From NCBI GenBank assembly GCA_964412685.1, contig CAYPPS010000001.1, positions 1 to 64,000 on the forward strand: a DNA stretch of 64,000 nucleotides, in the 5' to 3' direction. A program made the translations under genes and the position numbers. Under the pieces are notes generated by a model. That model searched no databases and was not told the DNA's origin. It was given only the letters and a program-made list of their open reading frames with translations. Of this stretch, positions 7,570 through 14,573 are shown piece by piece; within the stretch, counting starts at the first letter, position 1, and each line of letters begins with the position of its first letter. The stretch comes from CAYPPS01 sp964412685. Its GTDB lineage: Bacteria > Patescibacteriota > Microgenomatia > PFEM01 > CAYPPS01.

Positions 7570-7652
7570 CCCTGAACCGGTCTAGGTTTAACAAAAACCA
7601 ACCGGTTCGGGGCTTCATCAAAGATTACAATTTAAAATTGTCGTTTTTGATG
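7570..7652 (+). other. Two consecutive long stem-loops downstream of the secreted-protein gene
   Basis: Stem 1: CCCTGAACCGGT (7570-7581) with ACCGGTTCGGGG (7601-7612), 12 bp with one G-U. Stem 2: CATCAAA (7616-7622) with TTTGATG (7646-7652), enclosing the perfect palindrome ACAATTT-A-AAATTGT (7627-7641). Neither is followed by a T-run. They probably protect the 3' end of the mRNA ahead of the terminator. Confidence 0.5.
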
Positions 7653-7668
7653 AGGCGACGAATTAACG

Positions 7669-7692
7669 CACTCCGAAAGGAGTGTTTTTTTT
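7669..7692 (+). terminator. Intrinsic terminator
   Basis: CACTCC (7669-7674), GAAA tetraloop, GGAGTG (7679-7684), then eight T. A textbook rho-independent terminator for the secreted-protein unit. The korA promoter begins directly after it. Confidence 0.9.
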
Positions 7693-7693
7693 G

Positions 7694-7702
7694 TGCTAGA
7701 AT
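7694..7702 (+). promoter_or_regulatory. Extended -10 box of korAB
   Basis: TGCTAGAAT (TGn extension plus TAGAAT) ends 8 nt before the ATG at 7711, so the transcript should begin at or next to the start codon. Confidence 0.55.
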
Positions 7703-7710
7703 GTTTGAGT

Positions 7711-9348
7711 ATGGAAGTGAATGTTTTAATCGGTGGGCCGGCAGGAGAGGGAGTCGGTCGAACTTCTCATTTGCTGGGCAAAGCAATTGTTGAGGCTGGT
7801 GGTTTTGTCTTTAATTATCGGGATTATCCTTCGCTTATTCGCGGCGGCCATAATTTTAATATTTTAAAGATTTCTGATCAGCCCGTTTCTTCTCATGAGT
7901 GGCAGGTAGATTTAATTGTTGCTTTTGATCAACAAACGATTGATTTGCATCAAAAGGAGCGGAAAGAAAAGGGAATCATAATTGCTTCTTCCCAATTTGA
8001 AAGCTCGTCTTTAGTCGGGATTGATCTGGCTGGTATTTTGCAAAAATTGGAAGCCAAAAAAGTGGTGGGCAATAATATCTTTCTGGGGGTAATTTTTAAA
8101 GCCCTAAGTTTATCTTTCGAGTCCTTGAGGGCAGTTTTAAAAAAGGAATTTAAAAGCTCGATGGTTGTTTTAGCGGCCAAAGCTGGTTATGATCTTTCTG
8201 TGTCTTCGGTAGCAGAGTTTAAGTTTGAAAAAGAAAAAGAAAGATTTTTTTTAACTGGTAATGAAGCGATTGCGGCTGGGGCTTTGCAGGGAGGATTGGA
8301 AACTTATTTTGCTTATCCGATGACTCCTGCCACGGCGGTGCTTGGTTTTTTGCAAAAAGCTCAAAAAGAAACCGGAGTTAAAGCGATTCAGTTGGAAAAT
8401 GAAATTGCTGTTGCTAACGCGGCTTTGGGAGCCTCTTTTGCCGGTAACGTTTCGATGTTGGGAACTTCCGGCGGCGGATTAGGGCTAATGGCCGAGGCTT
8501 TAAGTTTGCAGGGAATGAGCGAACTTCCCTTAGTGGCTTACCTGTCGCAGCGAGCCGGTCCAAGTACTGGCGTGCCTACCTATACTTCTCAGGGAGACCT
8601 AAATTTTGCTTTGAACATTGGTCATGGCGAATTTCCTCGGTTGGTAGTTGCCCCGGGAGATGTTAAAGAAGCTTACGAGCGAACCCAGGAAGCTCTTTAC
8701 TTGGCGATGAAGTATCGGAGCCTGGTGATCCTTTTGGGTGACAAGCACTTAGGGGAGAATGAATATATTGCTGATGAACTCAAAGATCTGGACTTGAAAG
8801 TAGAGTTTTCGAAGGGGGATAAAGAGAATTATTTGCCTTATCGGATCACCGAAAGTGGGGTTTCTCCTTTCTTGCCGCCTGGGCAAGGACCAATCTCGAG
8901 AGCAACCAGTTATGAACATGACGAAAAAGGTTTAACCACCGAAGAAAGTGAACCGACAATTAAAATGAATGATAAACGATTTAGAAAATTAAAGGGGATT
9001 GAAAAAGAAGTTGCCGGTTTAAATCCGGTTTCTTATTACGGCAATGGGAACGGAGAAAACTTAATTGTTGCTTGGGGCTCAACCAAGGGAGCGATTATTG
9101 ATGCTTTGAAAGACCTCCCCGACTGGTCTTTTCTGCAAATTTCCTGGCTTTCACCTTTTCCCTGTGAGGCGGTTTTGGAAAAGTTAAAGACAGCGAGGAG
9201 GGTGGTTTTAGTAGAGAATAGCGCGACGGGGCAATTAGCGAATCTTATCAGTAAAGAAATTCAATTCAAAATAAAAGAGAAGATTTTAAAATATGATGGC
9301 CGGCCGTTTACAGTCCGGGAAATAGTGAAGGAGCTTAAAAATGGATAA
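7711..9348 (+). CDS. korA: 2-oxoacid:ferredoxin oxidoreductase, fused gamma-alpha subunit
   Basis: 545 residues. Residues 1-185 form the gamma (2-oxoacid-binding) domain, beginning VLIGGPAGEGVGRTSHLLGKA. Residues 195-545 form the alpha domain with the pyrimidine-binding module (FAYPMTPATAVLGFLQ, QLENEIAVANAALGASFAG). With KorB it decarboxylates 2-oxoacids such as 2-oxoglutarate or pyruvate to acyl-CoA and reduces ferredoxin. The substrate cannot be fixed from sequence. ATG 7711 was chosen over GTG 7693 because the domain begins there and the -10 box lies at 7697-7702. It overlaps korB by 8 nt. Confidence 0.9.
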   Translation: MEVNVLIGGPAGEGVGRTSHLLGKAIVEAGGFVFNYRDYPSLIRGGHNFNILKISDQPVSSHEWQVDLIVAFDQQTIDLHQKERKEKGIIIASSQFESSSLVGIDLAGILQKLEAKKVVGNNIFLGVIFKALSLSFESLRAVLKKEFKSSMVVLAAKAGYDLSVSSVAEFKFEKEKERFFLTGNEAIAAGALQGGLETYFAYPMTPATAVLGFLQKAQKETGVKAIQLENEIAVANAALGASFAGNVSMLGTSGGGLGLMAEALSLQGMSELPLVAYLSQRAGPSTGVPTYTSQGDLNFALNIGHGEFPRLVVAPGDVKEAYERTQEALYLAMKYRSLVILLGDKHLGENEYIADELKDLDLKVEFSKGDKENYLPYRITESGVSPFLPPGQGPISRATSYEHDEKGLTTEESEPTIKMNDKRFRKLKGIEKEVAGLNPVSYYGNGNGENLIVAWGSTKGAIIDALKDLPDWSFLQISWLSPFPCEAVLEKLKTARRVVLVENSATGQLANLISKEIQFKIKEKILKYDGRPFTVREIVKELKNG

Positions 9349-10144
9349 TTTAGAAACAACGATTGCTAAAACTTGGTGTCCGGGTTGTCCCAACTTTGGC
9401 GTCTTAGCGGCGGTTAAGCAGGCAATCAGTGCCTTGGAGCAAGAGAAAGTTTTAGAACGAAAAGACCTAGTGGCGGTGACTGGCATTGGCTGTCACGGCA
9501 AGATGTATGACCACTTGAACCTAAATGGTTTTTATTCGCTCCATGGCCGCTCTTTGCCGACAATGTTGGGGATCAAGATTGGTAATCCCAAACTGAAAGT
9601 AATTGGTTTTATGGGCGATGGTGATGCTTATGCTGAAGGACTGGCTCATCTAATTCATGCTTGTCGTTATAACGCTGATTTGACGGCGGTCATTCACAAC
9701 AATCAAACTTTCGCTTTAACCACCGGTCAAGAAACGCCAACCAGTGATGAAAATGAATTTCGTTTTAATCCGTTATCAATTGCCTTAGAAGCCGGAGCTT
9801 CTTTTGTGGCTCGAAGTTATGCTTTGGACATTCCTCATCTAGGCGACTTGCTAGAACAAGCGGTTATCCACAAAGGTTTTTCTCTGCTTGAGGTGGTTCA
9901 ACCCTGTTTGGTTTTCCAGGATAATGCTGAATTTTTTAAGGAAAAGATTACAAAAGTTGATCAGGCAAAATCAAAAGAAGAAGCTCTAGAAATAACCCGA
10001 AGTTGGAACTATTCCGCTTCTCCTAAAGACAAAGTTCCGACCGGTCTTTTTTATCAGGCCGAGAAACCTTCCTTTGAAGATCAATGGAAAGAATTAAAAA
10101 GAAAACCCTTGACTCAAGAACAACTTAAAAATTGGTTCAGTTAG
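9341..10144 (+). CDS. korB: 2-oxoacid:ferredoxin oxidoreductase, beta subunit (TPP-binding)
   Basis: 267 residues. Contains WCPGCPNFGVLAAV near the N-terminus (CxxC), GIGCHGKMYDHLN, and the thiamine-pyrophosphate/Mg motif GDGDAYAEGLAHLIHACRYN. Partner of the overlapping korA. Electrons probably go to a small ferredoxin such as the one at 61874. Its last 4 nt overlap the convergent unknown gene. Confidence 0.9.
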   Translation: MDNLETTIAKTWCPGCPNFGVLAAVKQAISALEQEKVLERKDLVAVTGIGCHGKMYDHLNLNGFYSLHGRSLPTMLGIKIGNPKLKVIGFMGDGDAYAEGLAHLIHACRYNADLTAVIHNNQTFALTTGQETPTSDENEFRFNPLSIALEAGASFVARSYALDIPHLGDLLEQAVIHKGFSLLEVVQPCLVFQDNAEFFKEKITKVDQAKSKEEALEITRSWNYSASPKDKVPTGLFYQAEKPSFEDQWKELKRKPLTQEQLKNWFS

Positions 10145-11121
10145 AGTTGATTTGCCCGAGGATTGTGTAAACCACAAGGACACATACCCTGATTTTTAGG
10201 AATCCAAATACCACAAGGACAATGAACCAATCCCTCTCTTTCGGACCAAGCTTTTTCACCCTCCTGAACACGTTGATAAAGCCGCTTGAAAGGCGAATCG
10301 CTTCCCAAACAAGCGCGATCTTTGATGATGATGTTTAATTGTCTTTGAACCGTAAAAGCGAGAGCTTTTCTTTGTTGATGAGTAGTGGCGTTAAATATGA
10401 GACCGCGGTGTTGATCGATAACCGTTTCTACTTCCGCTCGAGCTTCTTCGGCCTGTCGCCAATCGAGTCCGGTCTCAATTGTTTGGTAAATATCTTCGTC
10501 GATTACTCCAACTTCTCTTAGAATTTCTAGCCAAGTTTTATTGGTTGAAGCCTCAAAAACAAAAGGCTGTCTTCGCAATAAATTTTCCCGGTTCTCTTCG
10601 ATTCCCAGAGGGGGAGCAATGTCAAAATCATCCGGCATGTATTCAGTTAATCGTAAAATCGTTTGCCAACAGTCTTCTAGATTTTGTTGGCCAGGGAAAC
10701 CGCGAAATTCAAATTGATCCTCTTCTTTTTTGACTACAGCAACAAAACGTGATTCTTCGTATTCTCTGTCGTTGCCTTCTTCTTGAGGACTGATCCATAA
10801 ACAGACTTCGCCTTCTTTGGCCTCCAAAGACCAATCATTAATGAACCGAGCGGCTTGGCTTTCCAGAGCTAAACGAGGAGACTCTTCACTCAAGCCTTCA
10901 TCGATTGGACCGAAATCGTCAATTATTAGTTGGTTTCCTTCGATTTTTCCGAGAGCCGGATTGATTCTCTGACCATTACAAGATCCGCCGCCGAACTCTA
11001 ATCGAGCTCCGGCTATTCGAGGAATTCCTCCAGAATTACCAGACAAATCAAGGGGATTGACCACTAAAGCCTGAATTGGTTTCCTTCTTTTTAAAACTGA
11101 AACTTCGGAATTTAAACTCAT
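10141..11121 (-). CDS. Unknown protein with C-terminal zinc ribbon, under a cobalamin-riboswitch-like leader
   Basis: 326 residues, no signal peptide or membrane helix, and no family I recognise. The N-terminal 170 residues are mixed alpha/beta and acidic. The middle is helical and rich in Glu/Arg. The C-terminus has two CPCG knuckles (LVHCPCGIWIPKNQGMCPCGLHN), a likely zinc site. It is immediately preceded by a cobalamin riboswitch-like RNA on the same strand, so expression should fall when B12 is abundant. By analogy with other riboswitch targets it may serve B12 uptake, B12 sparing or a B12-independent alternative, but nothing in the protein shows which. The ATG at 11121 follows AGCAGGA. 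Confidence 0.75.
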   Translation of the reverse strand: MSLNSEVSVLKRRKPIQALVVNPLDLSGNSGGIPRIAGARLEFGGGSCNGQRINPALGKIEGNQLIIDDFGPIDEGLSEESPRLALESQAARFINDWSLEAKEGEVCLWISPQEEGNDREYEESRFVAVVKKEEDQFEFRGFPGQQNLEDCWQTILRLTEYMPDDFDIAPPLGIEENRENLLRRQPFVFEASTNKTWLEILREVGVIDEDIYQTIETGLDWRQAEEARAEVETVIDQHRGLIFNATTHQQRKALAFTVQRQLNIIIKDRACLGSDSPFKRLYQRVQEGEKAWSEREGLVHCPCGIWIPKNQGMCPCGLHNPRANQL

Positions 11122-11144
11122 TTTTTATCCTGCTCGGGACTTTC

Positions 11145-11268
11145 ATTTGATGGTCGGTCTTCTGACTATTACAGCTGCGGCACAGTTCCGGAATTACACC
11201 GGATTCCCAGTTAAAGTAAATGCCTTCCCATCCCACGTTTTACGAGACAGTGGCATTACCCATCAAAT
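11145..11268 (-). ncRNA. Cobalamin (B12) riboswitch-like RNA with rearranged block order
   Basis: Read on the minus strand: closing stem ATTTGATGG (11268-11260) pairs with CCATCAAAT (11153-11145). Next comes the peripheral arm ATGCCACTG...TGGGAAGGCAT (11256-11220). Then the core: GGGAA, TCCGG-hairpin-CCGGA with GGTG in its 5' part, CTG-TGCCG-CAG, CTGTAA (11208-11169). Last is the B12 box AGTCAGAAGACCGACC (11167-11152). All hallmark blocks of the cobalamin family are present, but in classical examples such as E. coli btuB the core precedes the CACTG/GGGAAG arm. The RNA ends about 23 nt before the ATG, which suits translational control. Confidence 0.75.
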
Positions 11269-11281
11269 TGTCAACAATATC

Positions 11282-11310
11282 AATGTAAGACTTTTGGAAA
11301 AAAGAGTCAA
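11282..11310 (-). promoter_or_regulatory. Promoter of the riboswitch-unknown gene transcript
   Basis: Minus strand TTGACT (11310-11305), 17-nt spacer, TACATT (11287-11282). Predicted start near 11275, just upstream of the first riboswitch stem, so the whole aptamer is transcribed. Confidence 0.55.
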
Positions 11311-11324
11311 GAAAAAAGGGAGAG

Positions 11325-11608
11325 AAAAAAAATGGGGAGGGGACGACGAGATAAGTGCTGAGCACTAAGAATCAACGGATTCTCTCTCGTGTCCCGCTCC
11401 GTATTTGCTGGATTCCTTTGATGGAGTCTAGGTCCAGCACCCCCTCTTGGGAGGTTGTGTTTGTTGTGCCTTACGGGCCCTCTTTGGGCTCACGTTAGTC
11501 CAACGGTCCACTCCTTCCCGGTACATCGTATTCCTGTCGATTTTTGCTCGCACTAGCCCGACGACTGTCCTACGACTTTTCTCCTTTCGAGAGGTTTTTG
11601 GAATGCGC
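11325..11608 (-). ncRNA. Candidate structured non-coding RNA of about 280 nt (strand provisional)
   Basis: There is no coding signal, but dense complementary arms. On the minus strand: GCCC-AAAGA-GGGC, CCTC-CCAA-GAGG, GCTGGA...TCCAGC, and a three-way junction (GGGAC-x-CGAGA with TCTCG-xx-GTCCC) enclosing AGAATC/GATTCT and AGTGC/GCACT hairpins. The junction is followed seven nt later by eight T (11332-11325), a plausible terminator. A minus-strand promoter (TTGCAA, 17 nt, TAAAAT) lies upstream. I could not match it to RNase P, tmRNA, SRP or 6S RNA signature sequences. The plus strand would fold similarly but lacks a convincing promoter. Confidence 0.45.
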
Positions 11609-11614
11609 ACGCTT

Positions 11615-11643
11615 ATTTTACAAAAGGAATCTTTTTTTTGCAA
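11615..11643 (-). promoter_or_regulatory. Promoter for the structured RNA candidate
   Basis: Minus strand TTGCAA (11643-11638), 17-nt spacer, TAAAAT (11620-11615). Confidence 0.4.
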
Positions 11644-11656
11644 GTTTTGACTAAAC

Positions 11657-11705
11657 TTGACAATTTATCGGCGCGAGATTAAACTACTAGCTATTAACTA
11701 GGAGT
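11657..11705 (+). promoter_or_regulatory. Promoter and overlapping dyad operator of the isc operon
   Basis: TTGACA (11657-11662), 17-nt spacer, TAAACT (11680-11685). The dyad ACTACTAG-N7-CTAGGAGT (11683-11705, 7 of 8 positions symmetric) overlaps the -10 box and transcription start. That is where an autoregulating Rrf2-family repressor would bind. The same sequence is repeated after the gap because of the assembly artefact. Confidence 0.5.
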
Positions 11706-11734
11706 TAAAATGTTAGACCTAAGTAAAAAAACTG
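11680..11734 (+). repeat. Left copy of a 55-nt assembly overlap
   Basis: Identical to 11835-11889. It includes the operator, the isc ribosome-binding site and the first codons of the Rrf2 gene (ATG at 11711). It is best read as two contig ends that share a k-mer-length overlap and should be merged. Confidence 0.9.
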
Positions 11735-11834
11735 NNNNNNNNNNNNNNNNNNNNNNNNNNNNNNNNNNNNNNNNNNNNNNNNNNNNNNNNNNNNNNNNNN
11801 NNNNNNNNNNNNNNNNNNNNNNNNNNNNNNNNNN
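11735..11834. other. Scaffold gap of 100 N
   Basis: Exactly 100 undetermined bases, a conventional placeholder length. Because both edges carry the same 55 nt, the true gap is probably zero and the Rrf2 gene is intact. Confidence 0.95.
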
Positions 11835-11889
11835 TAAACTACTAGCTATTAACTAGGAGTTAAAATGTTAGACCTAAGTAAAAAAACTG
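11835..11889 (+). repeat. Right copy of the 55-nt assembly overlap
   Basis: Same sequence as 11680-11734. Translation of the Rrf2 regulator continues from this copy. Confidence 0.9.
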
Positions 11890-12266
11890 ATTATGGCATG
11901 GAATTAATGATTGCTTTGGCTCAAGCCTTTGGTAAAGGGCCGGTGTCTTTGCGAGTAATTGCCAAAGAAAAAAAATTACCTTTAAGGTTTTTGGGACAAA
12001 TTGCTGGTGAGCTGCGCCAATCAGGCCTGATTGAATCCAAAGAGGGCAAGGGCGGCGGCTACTTTTTAACTGACAAACCAAGAAACATTAGTCTCGACCA
12101 GGTCGTTGAAGTTTTGGATGGCCCTTTCGGTCTAGGAGATTGCGCTAGTTGTTCTAAAGCAGCGGCTTGTGGTCAAAAGGATATTTGGCAGGATGTGGGA
12201 GAACAAGTTCGAGCGACCATTAAACAAAAAACCTTAGCCGATTTAATCAAGAAAAAGAGAAAATGA
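11865..12266 (+). CDS. iscR: Rrf2/IscR-family iron-sulfur-sensing transcriptional regulator
   Basis: 133 residues. Winged helix at residues 1-70 (KKTDYGMELMIALAQ, then recognition region RFLGQIAGELRQSGLIESKEGKGGGY). A cysteine cluster GDCASCSKAAACG follows with C93, C96 and C102, spaced like the [2Fe-2S] ligands of IscR. It probably senses cluster status and represses its own operon through the dyad at the promoter. It overlaps the cysteine desulfurase start by 4 nt. The coding sequence is complete after the gap. Confidence 0.88.
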   Translation: MLDLSKKTDYGMELMIALAQAFGKGPVSLRVIAKEKKLPLRFLGQIAGELRQSGLIESKEGKGGGYFLTDKPRNISLDQVVEVLDGPFGLGDCASCSKAAACGQKDIWQDVGEQVRATIKQKTLADLIKKKRK

Positions 12267-13447
12267 TGAAACAGGTTTATCTGGACAATGCGGCCACGAC
12301 ACCGGTTTCCGTTTCGGTGTTAAAAGCAATGCTGCCTTATTTTAAAGATTGTTTTGGCAATCCTTCTGAACTTCATCTTTGGGGAGTAACGGCAAGAAAA
12401 GCAGTTGAAGAATCAAGAAAAAAAGTTTTAAGCTTTTTTAATTTGAAAAAAGGAGAAATAGTTTTTACTTCCGGAGCCACGGAAAGCATTAATTTGGCTC
12501 ACAAAGGAGTGATCGAAGCTTATCGTCTCAAGTTTCCAAAAATAAAACCCCACATTATTACTACTACCATTGAACACAAAGCGACTTTGGAAACAATTAG
12601 ACATTTGGAAAAATTGGGCTTAGTTAAGGCGACTTACTTATCGGTCGATCACCAAGGTTTAATTTCTCTCGATCAATTAAAGAAAGCGATTACCAAAGAA
12701 ACCGCTTTGATTTCTTTAATCTATGTTAACAACGAAGTGGGTACGGTTCAGCCGATTGGGGAAATAGGGGTGTGGTTAAAAAAAATAAACCGGAATAGAA
12801 AAACGTCGGTTTTGTTTCATCTTGATGCGACTCAAGCAGTGGCTTATCTTGAAGTGGACATGGAAAAATTAAACATTGACTTACTTTCTTTTTCGGCTCA
12901 CAAGATAAACGGTCCCAAGGGAACCGGAGCCTTGGTTTTGAGGGAAGGAGTATCTTTGATCAGGCAAATGGATGGGGGAAACCAGGAAAACAGTCTTCGT
13001 TCGGGAACAGAGAATGTGCCTGGGATTGTTGGCTTAGGCCAAGCTCTAATTGATTTTGAAGATAAAACAAAAACAGCCAAGAAAGTAATTGGCTTAAGAG
13101 ACAAATTAATAAAAGGAATTTTAAAAATTAAAGGAGCAAGCTTGACCGGAGCAGAAGAGGCAAGAGCTCCTCACATTACTTCTTTCGTTTTTGAAAGCTT
13201 GGAAGGAGAAGCCCTCTTGTTGATGCTTTCAGACGAGGGGATTGCGGCCGCTTCTGGTTCAGCCTGTACCGCTGGCAACTTAAGCCCTTCCCATGTTTTA
13301 ACGGCGATGGGAATTAAGAAGGAAGCCTGTCATGGTTCTCTGAGATTGTCTTTGAGTGGAGAAACCACCGAAGAGGAAATCGAAGTTGTTTTACAAGTTT
13401 TGCCGAAGTTGGTTAAAAAGTTGAGAAAAATGGCTCCCAGCCTTTAA
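12263..13447 (+). CDS. iscS: Cysteine desulfurase
   Basis: 394 residues. PLP enzyme that takes sulfur from cysteine for iron-sulfur cluster assembly. Visible features: YLDNAATTP start, FTSGATESIN, TTIEHKA, the PLP lysine in SFSAHKINGPKG (K214), RSGTEN, and the active-site cysteine loop ASGSACTAGNLSPSHVL (C335), a loop of the group I (NifS/IscS) kind. Second gene of the isc operon. Confidence 0.93.
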   Translation: MMKQVYLDNAATTPVSVSVLKAMLPYFKDCFGNPSELHLWGVTARKAVEESRKKVLSFFNLKKGEIVFTSGATESINLAHKGVIEAYRLKFPKIKPHIITTTIEHKATLETIRHLEKLGLVKATYLSVDHQGLISLDQLKKAITKETALISLIYVNNEVGTVQPIGEIGVWLKKINRNRKTSVLFHLDATQAVAYLEVDMEKLNIDLLSFSAHKINGPKGTGALVLREGVSLIRQMDGGNQENSLRSGTENVPGIVGLGQALIDFEDKTKTAKKVIGLRDKLIKGILKIKGASLTGAEEARAPHITSFVFESLEGEALLLMLSDEGIAAASGSACTAGNLSPSHVLTAMGIKKEACHGSLRLSLSGETTEEEIEVVLQVLPKLVKKLRKMAPSL

Positions 13448-13457
13448 GGAAGAGAAG

Positions 13458-13901
13458 ATGAAACCAGGCCAAGTAAAAATTAGAGAGGCAACCAACCAAG
13501 ATGCTGATTCGATTTGTCTTATCGCGAGTCAATCGAAGGAGTTAGAAGCCTATCAGGAAAGTGGTTGGTACAGTCCGGAACAAATCGAGAAATGGATCAA
13601 CGGCCAGAAAGTAATTGCTTTGGTAGCAGAGAGTGAGGGAAAAGTGATTGGCTTTGCTTTGGCAACTTTTAATTCGGATAAAGAAACCGGTTACTTGGAA
13701 GAAATGGCCATTGATTCTCGCTCTCGAGGCAAGGGAATAGGCAAGTTGCTTTTTAATGAAGTTTTTAATCAACTAAAAGGAGAAGGAGCAAATTATTTTT
13801 ATGCTCTAGTTCAGGAAAAAAACCAGGGAATGGTGAATTTTATGGAAAAGCATGGGTTTAAGAAAGGCTACAAATTTTACTGGATGGACAAAAGCTTATG
13901 A
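13458..13901 (+). CDS. GNAT-family N-acetyltransferase
   Basis: 147 residues with the GNAT acetyl-CoA motif near residue 90 (EEMAIDSRSRGKGIGKLLFNEVFNQLKGEG) and the C-terminal LVQEKNQGMVNFMEKHGFKKGYKFYWM. Cytosolic acetyltransferase of unknown substrate. It lies inside the isc operon (10 nt after iscS, 4-nt overlap with iscU), which suggests co-expression but not a proven iron-sulfur role. Confidence 0.8.
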   Translation: MKPGQVKIREATNQDADSICLIASQSKELEAYQESGWYSPEQIEKWINGQKVIALVAESEGKVIGFALATFNSDKETGYLEEMAIDSRSRGKGIGKLLFNEVFNQLKGEGANYFYALVQEKNQGMVNFMEKHGFKKGYKFYWMDKSL

Positions 13902-14284
13902 ACGAATTTTACAATAAAAAAGTAATGGACCATTTCAGAAATCCCAAGAACATGGGAGTGATCAAAAAAGCTGACGCCGTCAGTACAGTTGGTAATCCGG
14001 TTTGCGGAGATGTAATGAGAATGTTTCTAAAGATAGAGAAAAAGAAAGGCAAGGAAGTCATCAAGGATATTAAGTTTCAAATCTTGGGTTGTGGAGCGGC
14101 GCTGGCGACTTCCAGCGTGACCACTCAACTGGCCAAAGGGAAAACTTTAGAAGAAGCAGCCAAGATTGACGCCCCAGAGATAATCAAAGAATTAGGTGGT
14201 TTGCCCGCCGCCAAACGTCACTGTTCTTTACTTGCTCACGAGGCTCTAAAAAAAGCGATTGCTAATTATCGCAAAAAAGTTTAA
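13898..14284 (+). CDS. iscU: Iron-sulfur cluster scaffold, IscU/NifU N-terminal type
   Basis: 128 residues. Scaffold on which IscS-derived sulfur and iron are assembled. The three ligand cysteines are in GNPVCGDVMR, ILGCGAALATSS and KRHCSLLA. MNEFYNKKVMDHFRNPKNMG is the classical N-terminus. Short form without the Nfu-like extension. Last gene of the isc operon. Confidence 0.92.
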   Translation: MNEFYNKKVMDHFRNPKNMGVIKKADAVSTVGNPVCGDVMRMFLKIEKKKGKEVIKDIKFQILGCGAALATSSVTTQLAKGKTLEEAAKIDAPEIIKELGGLPAAKRHCSLLAHEALKKAIANYRKKV

Positions 14285-14359
14285 CTTATTGTTTTCACCT
14301 CCTTCTTTTCTTCCTGTTTCAAACTTGCTAACATTGTTTCTAGAGAAAGGAGGAGTTTA

Positions 14360-14539
14360 ATGTTTCACAAACAAAGCAAGATGATTTCCCAAGTCTTGAA
14401 AGCGGTTTCGGTTGTCTGTGTGCTTTTGGCGGCTTTGGGTTTTGCTTGGGGTGATGTCTGGCTGGCCTCGACTCAATGGCTGTTAATCGCCCTTGTTTTT
14501 GGCGTTTGGGCCATTTATTTAAAAATTGAAGGGAAATAA
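14360..14539 (+). CDS. Small two-helix membrane protein
   Basis: 59 residues starting MFHKQSKMISQVLKAV, with hydrophobic helices at about residues 13-30 and 38-54 and a short basic tail. The preceding GAAAGGAGGAG is an excellent ribosome-binding site, and an extended -10 (TGCTAACAT, 14326-14334) lies 25 nt upstream of the start. I recognise no family. The strong initiation signals make it a likely real gene despite its size. Confidence 0.65.
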   Translation: MFHKQSKMISQVLKAVSVVCVLLAALGFAWGDVWLASTQWLLIALVFGVWAIYLKIEGK

Positions 14540-14573
14540 GACGTTGCTCTCAGAAGGGGCAAGATAAAGAAAA

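Noticed and set aside
11325..11608. RNase P RNA, tmRNA, SRP RNA or 6S RNA
   Set aside because: The diagnostic sequences (GAGGAAAGTCC and ACAGAA...GGCTTA for RNase P; a 3' T-arm with CCA and a tag ORF for tmRNA; the GGAA/AGCAGCC core for SRP; a long bubble-bearing rod for 6S) were not found on either strand.
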